A stretch of DNA of 24,774 nt from the NCBI RefSeq assembly GCF_042434745.1, contig NZ_JBHLSS010000095.1; one strand, written 5' to 3'. Made by a program: the position numbers and the translations under genes. The notes under the pieces are model-generated. The model had not been told where the DNA came from. It was given only the letters and a program-made list of their open reading frames with translations, and did no database searches. Positions 7,610 through 15,502 of the stretch are shown here, piece after piece; the stretch's first letter is position 1, and the number at the start of each line of letters is the position of its first letter. Source of the DNA: Azotobacter paspali. Its GTDB lineage: Bacteria > Pseudomonadota > Gammaproteobacteria > Pseudomonadales > Pseudomonadaceae.

Positions 7610-7933
7610 ATGGCCTGGAGCGGCATGGCCAACCGGATGCTGGGCGTCGCGGTTCGCACGTTCGCCGAGCCCTCGGTCTACTGGCTCACCGATGGAGCCG
7701 AGCCTGGCGTCGAGCTGCCCCAGGCCGTGTTCGACTCCGCGCACGTCGAGATCGATCCGGAAACGCAGGCGCCGGTTTCCAGCATCAACCCTGTGCTGGG
7801 CGTGCGGCTGGCCGACCTGCCGAATGAGCCGACCCCCCGCGACCGCGTGCAGGTGCGTGACCAACTCTATCGCATCAGCGACGTGCAGCCTGATGGCGTC
7901 GCTGGGGCGCTGATTGTTCTGAAGAAGGTGTGA
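7610..7933 (+). CDS. Head-tail joining protein (gpFII-like)
   Basis: A 107-residue protein placed after the decoration gene, as FII is in lambda. Its pattern (AVFDSAHVEIDP, VSSINPVLGVRLADLP, RDRVQVRDQLYRISDVQPDG) matches the beta-barrel of the lambda gpFII family, in which a VFD strand, a 'vR..dl' strand and a final 'Y.I.dv..dg' hairpin recur. These proteins form the last ring of the filled head onto which the finished tail docks. The stop is closely coupled to the following GTG start. Sequence similarity to lambda itself looks low, so the call depends on pattern plus order. Confidence 0.75.
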   Translation: MAWSGMANRMLGVAVRTFAEPSVYWLTDGAEPGVELPQAVFDSAHVEIDPETQAPVSSINPVLGVRLADLPNEPTPRDRVQVRDQLYRISDVQPDGVAGALIVLKKV

Positions 7934-7935
7934 TC

Positions 7936-8490
7936 GTGCCGCATCCGCGTACAGCAATCCGCAAAAAGGCGGTCGAGTTGCTTATGGGCAACACCAGCGT
8001 CGGCGCGAGCGTCTACGCCAGCCGGGTGGCGCCGTTCATCGTCAACGACTGGGACAACCAGTTGCCGGCGATATCGGTTTACACCATGGATGAGGACGGC
8101 GAGATCCACAACGCCGCCCCGCGCGAGTACCGGCGCACCGTACAACTCGCCGTCGAGATACAGGGCGAAGCAGACGATGCGCTCGACGATGCGCTCGACG
8201 AGATTGCTCGGCAGGTGGAACTCATCCTGCTTCGTGACGACACGCTCGGCGGGACGGCCAGCGACCTGCGCTACAACCGGACCCAGATGGTGCTGCGCGA
8301 GCAGGGCGAAGCCGTCATCGGCGCATGCCGCATCATCTTCGACGCAGACTACCTCGACGAGCAGCCAGGCCCCGACTTCAACGAGACGCTGGACGATCTG
8401 GTCACGGTGCACACCGACTACAGCCTGGCCGGCGAGCAGGACGATCCAGACGACCGGGCGAAAACCCACATCACAGGACTGAACGAATGA
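7936..8490 (+). CDS. Tail terminator protein (gpU-like)
   Basis: A 184-residue alpha/beta protein. The N-terminal helix (RTAIRKKAVELLMG) followed by VYASRVAPF, LPAISVYTMDEDGE, a RTVQLAVEIQG strand and an acidic helix (DDALDDALDEIARQVE) is the layout of lambda gpU and related terminators, which cap the tail tube once it has reached full length and make the surface that joins the head. The GTG at 7936 is chosen because GAAGAAGG (7921-7928) is 7 bases upstream; GTG 7930 overlaps the previous stop and has no room for a Shine-Dalgarno. The C-terminal tail (about 40 residues, acidic) is longer than in lambda gpU. The stop overlaps the next ATG (ATGA). Confidence 0.75.
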   Translation: MPHPRTAIRKKAVELLMGNTSVGASVYASRVAPFIVNDWDNQLPAISVYTMDEDGEIHNAAPREYRRTVQLAVEIQGEADDALDDALDEIARQVELILLRDDTLGGTASDLRYNRTQMVLREQGEAVIGACRIIFDADYLDEQPGPDFNETLDDLVTVHTDYSLAGEQDDPDDRAKTHITGLNE

Positions 8491-8675
8491 ACGACCGCCG
8501 CACGCTGAAGCCGGCAGACGGGCGCCTAGTGCGCCACCCGGCCGACTACCGACCGTTGGCCGCCGAGGGCGAGCCGGTCGAACTGAACAGCTACTGGCGC
8601 CGCAAGCTGAAAGCCGGCGACGTGATCGAGGTCAAGCCGGCCGCATCAGCCGCAGCAAAGGAAGAGGGCAACTAA
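8487..8675 (+). CDS. DUF2635 family small tail protein (Mu gp38-like)
   Basis: A 62-residue protein starting in an ATGA overlap with the terminator gene and ending immediately before the sheath ATG. The sequence LKPADGRLVRHPADYRPLAAEGEPVELNSYWRRKLKAGDVIEV is typical of DUF2635, a small family found directly before the sheath gene in Mu-like tails. The last 15 residues are A, K and E-rich. The molecular role is not established; it is part of contractile-tail gene sets and probably acts in tail assembly. It is the first gene of the Mu-type tail module. Confidence 0.85.
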   Translation: MNDRRTLKPADGRLVRHPADYRPLAAEGEPVELNSYWRRKLKAGDVIEVKPAASAAAKEEGN

Positions 8676-10148
8676 ATGGCCATCAGCTTAAACACCATCC
8701 CGGGTCCGGGAACGCTGCGTAAGCCGGGCGTCTACAGCGAGATCGACAACAGCAAGGCCGTCGGCGGCCCGCAGGCCGTCACTTACCGGCGCCTGCTGAT
8801 CGGCCAGAAACTGGCCACTGGAACAGCGGCCGCCGAGCAGTTGGTGCGTGTGACCAGCGATGCTCAGGCTGACGCACTGTTCGGCGCAGGCTCGATGCTG
8901 GCCGGCATGGTGCGTGCCGTGCTGGCGCAGGACACCTTCACAGAGTTGCAGGTCATGCCGGTGGCCGACAACGCCGAGGGCGTCGCCGCGACCGGCGCGC
9001 TGGCCTTCGGTGCCGCAGCGACGGAAGCCGGCACCTTGTACCTGATGATCGCCGGCCGTCGCGTGGATGTGGGCGTGCCGAGCGGCGGCACCCCAGCCGC
9101 CGTGGCCACTGCTGTGGCAGCCGCCATTAATGCCGCGGTCGACATGCCGGTGACAGCCGCCTCTGCCACGGGAACCGTGACAGTAACCGCGCGCAACAAG
9201 GGCGAGGCCGGAAACACCATCGATCTGCGGGTGAACTACTACGATGGCCAGGCTCTCCCGGCCGGGCTCACCCTGAACATCACCGCCATGTCCGGCGGTA
9301 CCGGAAACCCGGATATTACCGACACACTGGCGGCGCTGGGCGACGATTGGTTCCAGGTGCTCGGCATGCCCTACACCGACGCGGCCAGTTTGGCGGCCCT
9401 GGAGACCGAACTGGCCAGCCGGTTCGGCTGGAGCCGCGAGATCGAAATGCATGCGTTCGCCGCGGCTCGCGGAACCCAGGGGACGCTGGGCGCGCTGGGC
9501 GATAGCCGCAACAGCCCGCACCTGACCATCGTCATGGCGAACAGCGAACCCATGCCAGCCTACGAGAAGGCCGCCGAGACCATGGCCATTGCTGCCTACT
9601 ACGCTGCGATCGATCCGGCGCGGCCGATCCAGAACCTGGGCTATGCCTGGTGCCTGCCGCCGGCCGCGGCCGACCGCTTCACCAACGAGGAGCGGAACCT
9701 GCTGCTGTTCGACGGTATCGCCACCACCAAGGTCGATGCCAGTGGTGTCATGCAGGTCGAGCGTCTGGTCACGACCTACAAGACCAATTCGGCTGGCGGA
9801 AGCGACACCAGCTATCTGGATAGCGAAACGCTGTTCACGCTGATGTTCATTCGCCACGACTGGCGCGACTACATCCAGCGTAAATATCCGCGCCACAAGT
9901 TGGCGAGCGATGGTACCCGCTACGGCAGTGGCCAGGCCGTCGTTACGCCAGTACTCATGAAGGCCGAGGCCATCGCCAAGTTTCGTGAGTGGGAAGACCT
10001 GGGCATCGTCGAAAACATCGACGATTTCAAGGCCAACCTAGTCGTCGAACGCAATGCCAGCGACCCGAACCGCCTGGACATGCTGCTTCCGCCTGATCTG
10101 GTCAACCAGCTGCGGATCATCGCGAACAAAATCCAGTTCCGCCTGTAA
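8676..10148 (+). CDS. Contractile tail sheath protein (Mu gpL family)
   Basis: A 490-residue sheath subunit, close to Mu gpL in length. The N-terminus (ISLNTIPGPGTLRKPGVYSE) is the conserved opening arm, and the C-terminal domain (DYIQRKYPRHKLASDGTRYG, then LVVERNASDPNRLDMLLPPD) is the conserved sheath core. Between them is a variable, beta-rich insert facing outward (AAINAAVDMPVTAASATGTV). The sheath surrounds the tube and contracts to drive it through the cell envelope, which shows the virus is myovirus-like, not siphovirus-like. A Shine-Dalgarno-like GGAAGAGG lies before the ATG, which abuts the preceding TAA. Confidence 0.95.
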   Translation: MAISLNTIPGPGTLRKPGVYSEIDNSKAVGGPQAVTYRRLLIGQKLATGTAAAEQLVRVTSDAQADALFGAGSMLAGMVRAVLAQDTFTELQVMPVADNAEGVAATGALAFGAAATEAGTLYLMIAGRRVDVGVPSGGTPAAVATAVAAAINAAVDMPVTAASATGTVTVTARNKGEAGNTIDLRVNYYDGQALPAGLTLNITAMSGGTGNPDITDTLAALGDDWFQVLGMPYTDAASLAALETELASRFGWSREIEMHAFAAARGTQGTLGALGDSRNSPHLTIVMANSEPMPAYEKAAETMAIAAYYAAIDPARPIQNLGYAWCLPPAAADRFTNEERNLLLFDGIATTKVDASGVMQVERLVTTYKTNSAGGSDTSYLDSETLFTLMFIRHDWRDYIQRKYPRHKLASDGTRYGSGQAVVTPVLMKAEAIAKFREWEDLGIVENIDDFKANLVVERNASDPNRLDMLLPPDLVNQLRIIANKIQFRL

Positions 10149-10181
10149 CGGGCGAAACTTCCAGCATCGGAGAATCGAGCA

Positions 10182-10541
10182 ATGGCACGCCTCGGCGGAA
10201 CCATCAGCATCAAGGTCGACGGCGAGATCTACAACGCCGTCGGCAACTTCACCTACAACCTGGGCCAGCCGCTGCGGGCAGGCCTGGTCGGCCCGGACGG
10301 CGTCCACGGCTACAGCGAAACGCCGCAGATCCCTTTCATCGAGGGCGAGATCCGCGACCGCCGCGAAATCAGCCTCGAAGCGTTGCAGAGCCTGACCGAT
10401 GCCACCGTCACCCTGGAACTGGCGAGCGGCAAGGTCGTCGTCCTGCGCAACGCCTGGTATGCATCCGAGGGAACCTTCAACACCGAGGAGGGGAACGGCG
10501 CGTTCCGCTTCGAAGGTCTGTCCGGCGAGGAGATCCGCTGA
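10182..10541 (+). CDS. Tail tube protein (Mu gpM family)
   Basis: A 119-residue protein with the all-beta tube fold: MARLGGTISIKVDGEIYNAV, then GNFTYNLGQPLRAG, GYSETPQIPFIEGEIRDRR, TDATVTLELASGKVVVLRN and a final GNGAFRFEGLSGEEI. This order is characteristic of Mu-type tube subunits, which stack as hexameric rings inside the sheath. CGGAGA lies about 9 bases before the start. The stop overlaps the chaperone ATG (TGATG). A 33-base gap separates it from the sheath gene. Confidence 0.92.
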   Translation: MARLGGTISIKVDGEIYNAVGNFTYNLGQPLRAGLVGPDGVHGYSETPQIPFIEGEIRDRREISLEALQSLTDATVTLELASGKVVVLRNAWYASEGTFNTEEGNGAFRFEGLSGEEIR

Positions 10542-10843
10542 TGGCGAAAGAGCGAGTTCATACCCTGGCCGAGCCGGTGCAATTCGGGAGCGAAACCATC
10601 ACGCAGGTGACGATCACCCGCAAGCTGAAGCATCTGCGGAACTGCACGCTCCGCGCCGGCGCAGATGCGAAGGGCGAGGTGTCGGTCAACATCGACTTCG
10701 GCACCCTGATCGACCTGGGCGCCAAGATGATCGGGCATCCGGTCGCCGCGCTCGAGGAGTTCGCCGAGGAGGACCAGTCGGTCGTCATCCAGGAAGCGAA
10801 CGATTTTTTGTTCAGACACCTCGGGACTGGACAAAGGCAGTAA
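10541..10843 (+). CDS. Tail assembly chaperone, short form (Mu gp41 / tail protein E-like)
   Basis: A 100-residue protein coupled to the tube gene. LAEPVQFGSETITQVTITRK followed by LKHLRNC, then IDFGTLIDLGAKMIGHP, is the signature of the Mu gp41 / phage tail protein E family. Such proteins are the short product of the two-frame tail chaperone genes that all long-tailed phages seem to carry between tube and tape measure; they coat the tape measure before the tube polymerises and are not in the virion. Near its end the sequence crosses a U-run heptamer (10804-10810) that allows a -1 shift. The residues after the heptamer (FRHLGTGQRQ) are specific to the short form. Confidence 0.9.
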   Translation: MAKERVHTLAEPVQFGSETITQVTITRKLKHLRNCTLRAGADAKGEVSVNIDFGTLIDLGAKMIGHPVAALEEFAEEDQSVVIQEANDFLFRHLGTGQRQ

Positions 10844-10968
10844 CTGTCGCTGTCAAGGTGATGGGCATCCAGCCTTCCGAGGTCTGGGAGTTCGATCTCG
10901 ATGACCTGACGTTCTGGCTTGAGCGCGCGGAGGAATGGGTCTCATGGCAGAAAGGCAATACCCGCTGA
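10541..10968 (+). CDS. Tail assembly chaperone, -1 frameshift long form (gp41-gp42 type)
   Basis: Reading in the first frame to 10810 and then in the -1 frame from 10810 to 10968 gives a 142-residue fusion: 90 shared residues plus a 52-residue extension (VQTPRDWTKAVTVAV...). The extension has no start codon or ribosome site of its own and reads like a real protein, with VWEFDLDDLTFWLERAEEW resembling gpT/gp42-type tail chaperone C-termini. In Mu, lambda and P2 the long form links the tape measure to tube subunits and is made at a low fixed ratio. The extension's 3' end overlaps the tape-measure start. Frameshifting is inferred from the heptamer and frame order. Confidence 0.8.
10804..10810 (+). 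promoter_or_regulatory. -1 programmed ribosomal frameshift heptamer (T TTT TTG)
   Basis: In the zero frame the codons are GAT TTT TTG, so T TTT TTG is phased as X XXY YYZ, a canonical -1 slippery heptamer. After slippage the ribosome reads GTT CAG ACA and leaves at 10968, while the zero frame stops at 10843. The location, near the end of the first tail chaperone frame and before the tape measure, is the expected one. I did not identify a clear downstream pseudoknot by eye. Confidence 0.82.
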
Positions 10969-12635
10969 ACATCATCATCCGTGCCGTCGACCAGATCACC
11001 CGGCCGCTGCGCGGAATGCTGGGGCGCGTCGGTCAGGTCACCAATGGCATCCGCGATAGGCTCCTCGATCTATCTAACCGCAGTGGCCTGCCAGTGCTGG
11101 TTCAATCGTTTCGCAACGTGGGCACGGCGGTTGGCGACCTCGCCAAGCGCGTGGCGACAGTAGGTGCTGGCATCGCGGCGATGGCAACAGCAGCCTCGGT
11201 GGCGATCATCGGCATAGGTGCTTCGGTAGCCGAAACCGGGGGAGAGGTGCGGAAATTCTCTGCGCGTCTTGGCGTCCCGGTCGAGACCCTGCAGGAGCTG
11301 CAGTACGCTACCAGGGCATACGGTGTCGAAAACGACGCGCTGCTAGACGCTCTTAAGGAGCTGAGCTTGCGCGCCGACGAGTACGCTGTGACCGGCAAAG
11401 GCAGCGCGGAAGAAGCCTTTAAGCGGATCGGGCTGAGCGACAAGCAGATCAAGGCGACTATGGGTAACACCGAGGCTTTGTTCAACTTGGTGCTGACCCA
11501 ACTGCGCAAGGTGGACAATGTCGCCAAGCGGCAGCGGTTGGTCGACGAACTGTTCGGGGGCCAGGGCGGCGAGCAACTGGCCGAGTTCGTCAGCGTGAGT
11601 GCCGAGCGGGTCGCGCAACTGCGCGGAGAGGCCCGCGAACTGGGCATCGTGCTCAGCTCCGAGACAGTCAAAGCGGCGAGCGACTTCAACGCTCAATTAA
11701 GCGTGTTCCAATCGTCGCTGATTGGTGTGCGGAACACGATCGCCGCAGCGGTGCTGCCGGAGCTGGCGAAGCTGGGGCAGCAGTTCTCCAGGATTCTGGT
11801 CCAGTACCGACCACAGATCGAAGCCTTCTCCAAGAAGTTCGCGGCGCAATTGCCACAAAGGCTTGAGCGTATGGTCGGCCTGTTCCGCGATCTCTATGCC
11901 GGCATTCAGCCGGTTATCCAGGCGGCAGGCTGGCTGGTCGATACCTTTGGCGGCGCGAATGTGGTGCTGGGTGTGCTGGGCGCCATGATCGGCGGCTGGC
12001 TGCTGACCAGCATCTATGCGCTGGGCACCGCGATCTATGGACTGGGTACTGCGATTCTGGCAACGCCGGTCGGCTGGATTGTCGCTGGCCTAGCCGCGGT
12101 GGCGGCTGCTGGATACGCGCTGGTGCGCAACTGGGACCAGATCAGCGCCTGGTGGGCGCAGAAGTTCGAGGACGTGCGGGCCGCATTCAAGAATGGACTC
12201 TTGGACGGCCTGCTGGCGGCATGGCGTGAGTACAACCCGGTGGGCCTCATCATGGAGGCGTTCAACGGGCTGGTGAAATACTTCACCGGATGGGATATCG
12301 CCGCCATCCTGAGCGAGAAAATTTCCTCGGCGGCACAGGCTGTCAAGGGTGCGCTGCCGGACTGGATGCGCGAGCTGCTCGGCATCGAGGGGGGCGTCGT
12401 GGCGCCTGCGGTCGGAGCGGCGCAGGCGACAGGTACCGCGGCCGCCGCGACGGACATCGGGCGTCGCTCGGCCGAGATCGGCCGCGAGGCGGCGGCCACC
12501 GTGCGCAACGAGCCGCAAGAGGTACTCGTGCGCGTGGACATGAACAACTTGCCGCCGGGGACTCGCGTGCAGACGCAGGGCAGCCGCGGCGCGCAGTTCG
12601 ACACGAACCTCGGCTACGCGATGGCGGCATCATAA
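10944..12635 (+). CDS. Tail tape measure protein
   Basis: A 563-residue protein after the frameshifted chaperone genes, the fixed place for the tape measure. It has long helical stretches (112-145, 225-310), a hydrophobic segment at about 71-96 (GAGIAAMATAASVAIIGIG) and a second hydrophobic block at about 335-395 (VVLGVLGAMIGGWLLTSIY, then TPVGWIVAGLAAVAAAG). These are typical of tape measures, which insert into the host inner membrane at injection. Start 10944 is preferred because CGGAGGA (10929-10935) is 8 bases ahead; the ATG at 10935 overlaps that site. At about 1.5 angstrom per residue the tail would be near 85 nm, short for a myovirus. The C-terminus (NNLPPGTRVQTQGSRG) is typical of the Mu-like family. 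Confidence 0.9.
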   Translation: MAERQYPLNIIIRAVDQITRPLRGMLGRVGQVTNGIRDRLLDLSNRSGLPVLVQSFRNVGTAVGDLAKRVATVGAGIAAMATAASVAIIGIGASVAETGGEVRKFSARLGVPVETLQELQYATRAYGVENDALLDALKELSLRADEYAVTGKGSAEEAFKRIGLSDKQIKATMGNTEALFNLVLTQLRKVDNVAKRQRLVDELFGGQGGEQLAEFVSVSAERVAQLRGEARELGIVLSSETVKAASDFNAQLSVFQSSLIGVRNTIAAAVLPELAKLGQQFSRILVQYRPQIEAFSKKFAAQLPQRLERMVGLFRDLYAGIQPVIQAAGWLVDTFGGANVVLGVLGAMIGGWLLTSIYALGTAIYGLGTAILATPVGWIVAGLAAVAAAGYALVRNWDQISAWWAQKFEDVRAAFKNGLLDGLLAAWREYNPVGLIMEAFNGLVKYFTGWDIAAILSEKISSAAQAVKGALPDWMRELLGIEGGVVAPAVGAAQATGTAAAATDIGRRSAEIGREAAATVRNEPQEVLVRVDMNNLPPGTRVQTQGSRGAQFDTNLGYAMAAS

Positions 12636-12656
12636 ATACGAGGGTATTGGTAGGTT

Positions 12657-13076
12657 TCAGGGCATTGTACGGCTCAGGGAACTGCCGATTACCCATTCAG
12701 GAGTGGCGCCGGCCGGCGAGATCCTGGCCCAGCCTGAGTTGATCTCGTAAGCATGAACGCTGTCGCCCTTCTTGAGTCGCTTCAACACCTTTGCGGAAGT
12801 AGACCCGTTGCTGCGGACATTCAGCGTCGGGACTGAAACGTAGTAGTCATCGTCTGCTGCCAGGGCTAAGCCGGCGGCTCCAACTGCTGCTGCCCCGGCT
12901 GCAGGAGCCGTGTAAGAACTGTATCGAGAAGATGATGACCTGCTGGAACTGCTACTGGAAAGGGCAGATGAAACAGTCCTGTACGCCTTCTTGCTACTGC
13001 CTCCACGCCTCCTTGCATCGGCGTCTGTAGCGAGGGCTGCTGCGGCAATGAACATCAATACGATGGGTATACGCAC
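12657..13076 (-). CDS. Secreted SH3-domain protein, phage moron
   Basis: The only convincing minus-strand phage gene: 139 residues, start GTG at 13076 with AAGGAG 5 bases upstream. Residues 1-22 are a signal peptide (IPIVLMFIAAAALA, probable cut after ADA). Then come a basic stretch (RRRGGSSKK), a Ser-run (36-54), an Ala/Gly hydrophobic patch (57-74) that could be a membrane segment, and a bacterial SH3 domain at about 79-135 (YYVSVPTLNVRSN, LKRLKKGDSVHAYEINSGWA, PEWVIGSSL). It should be periplasmic or envelope-attached and bind cell-wall material. It lies opposite in direction between tape measure and gpN-like genes, a classic moron position. Lysogenic conversion or superinfection exclusion is a guess. 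I see no convincing promoter or terminator. Confidence 0.85.
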   Translation of the reverse strand: MRIPIVLMFIAAAALATDADARRRGGSSKKAYRTVSSALSSSSSSRSSSSRYSSYTAPAAGAAAVGAAGLALAADDDYYVSVPTLNVRSNGSTSAKVLKRLKKGDSVHAYEINSGWARISPAGATPEWVIGSSLSRTMP

Positions 13077-13200
13077 GTTGTCTCCTTGATTGAAAAGCGC
13101 CGGTCTGGCGAGGTTTCCTATTTACAAGCCCTGGCAATCGTCGGGATTTTTTGTTTTTGCCGCAAGGCAGCCAAAACGCAGTTCATATTCCGGAGCATCC

Positions 13201-14394
13201 ATGACCTGGCGCGACATGTACCGCACTGCGTCCTTTCGCGGCGCGACGTTCAAGGTCGAGTCCGCCGACAGCGCCTATGGCCGCCGGCAGGCCGTGCACG
13301 AACACGCGCTGCGCGATGTGCCGTACACCGAGGATCTTGGGCGCCGTGCCCGGGAGTTCACGGTCACCGGCTATCTGGTCGGCGAGAACTATCACCTCGA
13401 GCGAGACACCCTGATCGAGGCGTGCGAGACGCCCGGCCCTGGCCAACTGGTGCATCCGTACCGGGGAGAGCTGACTGTCGTCTGCCGTGGGCTGAGCGTC
13501 AACGAGACTAGCCAGAACGGCGGCATGTGCCGGGTGTCGATCACATTCCTCGAGGCGGGCGAGGCGTCCTATCCGCGCGCGGTGACTGATAGCGTCAACG
13601 CGATCAGCCGGGCCGGCAACTCGGTTGTCTCTGCCGCGCAGGCAGGCTTCGTCGAGCGGTTCATCACGGATGGTTTCCCCGGTTTCGTGCTGGAAGCCGC
13701 GACGCAGCGCCTGCAGGCGCTCACGGATTTCCTGGCCGCGCCCGGAGGGATCAACCTGGCCGGCGAGATCGAAGCGGCGGCGTCGTTTAGCCGCGCGCTG
13801 CGCAACCTGGCGGACAATGCCATGTTGATCGTGCGACTGCCCGAGCAGCTGGCGAGCCGTCTCATCGACATGTTCGATCTGGCGAGCGACGCCTATGGTG
13901 AGCAAGCGGCCTCCCTATTCGTTGGCGTGATAGAGCAGGTGTCGACACCCTATAGCGGGCTGACCAACACCCCGAGCCGTCAGCAGCAGGCCACGAACAA
14001 TGAGGCGCTCAACGAACTGGTGCGGCTGGTATCGCTGCCGGCAGCAGCCCGGGCTGCGGTCACGGTCAAGTATCCGAGCTATCAGGATGCGTACAGCGCG
14101 CGGCAGACCCTGGTCGAGCTGATCGACACGGAAATGGAACGCACCGAGAACGACGAGGTTTATGTGTCGCTCGGCGCGCTTCGAACAGAAGTTGTGCGCG
14201 GAATCCCCCAGCCCGATGTTGATCTGCCGCAACTGGTCGAGTACACGCCGCCAGCGACGCTGCCGGCGCTGCTGGTGGCGTACAAGCTCTATGGCGACGC
14301 TGGCCGGGCTGACGAAATCGTGACCCGCAACAAGCCACGCCACCCTGGATTCCTGCCGGGCGGCCAGCAACTCGAGGTCCTGTCGGATGGATGA
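13201..14394 (+). CDS. DNA circularisation/baseplate protein (Mu gpN family)
   Basis: A 397-residue protein starting MTWRDMYRTASFRGATFKVE, the conserved DNA-circulation N-terminal domain. Residues 15-115 contain the expected RRAREFTVTGYLVGENYH and HPYRGELTVVCRGLSVNE blocks. The rest is helical and variable. In Mu, gpN is a baseplate and tail-tip component; the name comes from an older role suggested for P22-like phages. The start at 13201 has CGGAG 5 bases upstream; an in-frame ATG at 13090 lies in the intergenic part and encodes unlikely protein. It is separated from the tape measure by the inserted moron and overlaps the gpP-like gene by 8 bases. Confidence 0.9.
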   Translation: MTWRDMYRTASFRGATFKVESADSAYGRRQAVHEHALRDVPYTEDLGRRAREFTVTGYLVGENYHLERDTLIEACETPGPGQLVHPYRGELTVVCRGLSVNETSQNGGMCRVSITFLEAGEASYPRAVTDSVNAISRAGNSVVSAAQAGFVERFITDGFPGFVLEAATQRLQALTDFLAAPGGINLAGEIEAAASFSRALRNLADNAMLIVRLPEQLASRLIDMFDLASDAYGEQAASLFVGVIEQVSTPYSGLTNTPSRQQQATNNEALNELVRLVSLPAAARAAVTVKYPSYQDAYSARQTLVELIDTEMERTENDEVYVSLGALRTEVVRGIPQPDVDLPQLVEYTPPATLPALLVAYKLYGDAGRADEIVTRNKPRHPGFLPGGQQLEVLSDG

Positions 14395-15502
14395 TCTCGA
14401 ATTGCGCGTGAACGGCATGTCCTATGCCGGCTGGACAGAATTGGGCGTTACCCGAGCAATGGATGCGGTGAGCGGGGCGTTCACCGTTGCGCTGACCGAG
14501 CGTTGGGAAGGGCGCGGCGGCATGGCCGCCCAGGTCGAGCCTTGGCCGATCCTGCCTGGCGACGCCTGTGAAGTGCGCTTGGGCGGCGTGCCGTTGGTGG
14601 TCGGCTACGTGGACATTTTCCGGCCGTCCTATGGCCCCGAAAGCCACACCATCAACATCCAGGGCCGCGACAAGGCGGCGGACATGATCGACTGCTCGGC
14701 TGTGCACAGCCCCGACGAGTGGAAGAACATCGACTTGCTCAAGTTTGCGCAGATCATCGCGCAGCCGTTCGGCATTCCGGTGCGCGCGGACGTTTCGGTC
14801 GGCGAGCCGTTCCAGGTCATCAAGCTCAATCAGGGCGAGACAGCATTCGAGGCGATAGAGCGCTACGCCCGGCAACGGAAATTGCTGGCCATGCCGGATG
14901 GCGCCGGCGGCCTGCTGCTGACCCGCGCCGGCACACAACGCGCCTCAGTAGCGCTGGTGCAGGGAAAGAACATCAAGGAAGCCTCCGGCTCGATCGATCA
15001 CTCGCAGCGCTTCAGCCAATACACCGTGAAAGCCCAGACCTCATGGAGCGAGGCGACCGATGGCGAGGCCGAGGCGCACATCGAAGGGGCGGTGACCGAT
15101 AGCGGCGTGAAGCGCTATCGGCCGATGCTGGTCATCGCCGAGGCGGATGGCACGGCGAACGCCGCGAAAGAGCGCGCTACCTGGGAAGCGAATACCCGAA
15201 TCGGAAAATCGGCCACAGCCTCGATCACCGTGCAGGGGTGGCGCCAGTACCCGGGTGGCCCGCTGTGGTTGCCGAACATGCTGGTGAATGTCCGCTCGTC
15301 CTGGTTGCGCATGGATGGCGAGATGATGATTCGCCAGGTCACATTCACCCGCGACGACGGCGGGACCCAGGCAAAGCTGGACATCGTCAGTCCGCAGGCC
15401 TTCGCGCCGGAACCGCCGGATAGCCTTGCCGCCAAGAAGGCCGGCAAGAAAGACGACGACGGCAAGTTGTGGAAAGAAGCCCTCGGCGAGGAGAAGAAGT
15501 GA
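14387..15502 (+). CDS. Baseplate hub protein (Mu gpP / gp44-like)
   Basis: A 371-residue hub protein. LELRVNGMSYAGWTELGVTR, then PGDACEVRLGGVPLVVGYVD, HTINIQGRDKAADMIDCS and IDLLKFAQIIAQPFGIPVR match the gp44/gpP/gp27-like hub fold (two barrel domains plus helical parts). Trimers of this protein sit under the tail tube and carry the central spike. The C-terminus after about residue 340 is charged and Lys-rich (AAKKAGKKDDDGKLWKEALG). The gene overlaps the spike gene by 4 bases (GTGA). The order gpN, gpP, gp45, gp46, gp47, gp48 is exactly that of Mu. Confidence 0.92.
   Translation: MDDLELRVNGMSYAGWTELGVTRAMDAVSGAFTVALTERWEGRGGMAAQVEPWPILPGDACEVRLGGVPLVVGYVDIFRPSYGPESHTINIQGRDKAADMIDCSAVHSPDEWKNIDLLKFAQIIAQPFGIPVRADVSVGEPFQVIKLNQGETAFEAIERYARQRKLLAMPDGAGGLLLTRAGTQRASVALVQGKNIKEASGSIDHSQRFSQYTVKAQTSWSEATDGEAEAHIEGAVTDSGVKRYRPMLVIAEADGTANAAKERATWEANTRIGKSATASITVQGWRQYPGGPLWLPNMLVNVRSSWLRMDGEMMIRQVTFTRDDGGTQAKLDIVSPQAFAPEPPDSLAAKKAGKKDDDGKLWKEALGEEKK

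Noticed and set aside
8688..9896. Long minus-strand open frame (402 codons) opposite the sheath gene
   Set aside because: Antisense shadow of the well-supported sheath gene, with no ribosome site and no family resemblance.
12696..12709. 14-base inverted match between TTCAGGAGTGGCGC and GCGCCACTCCTGAA at 24123-24136, considered as an att-like or recombination repeat
   Set aside because: About one such match is expected by chance in a window of this size, and the first copy lies within the SH3 coding sequence.
13090..13200. In-frame upstream ATG extending the gpN-like protein by 37 residues
   Set aside because: The extension is not like the family, and ATG 13201 has a proper CGGAG at 5 bases.
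13077..13200. Sigma-70 promoter for the minus-strand SH3 gene
   Set aside because: A-rich runs exist, but no pair of -35 and -10 hexamers at 16-18 base spacing is convincing.
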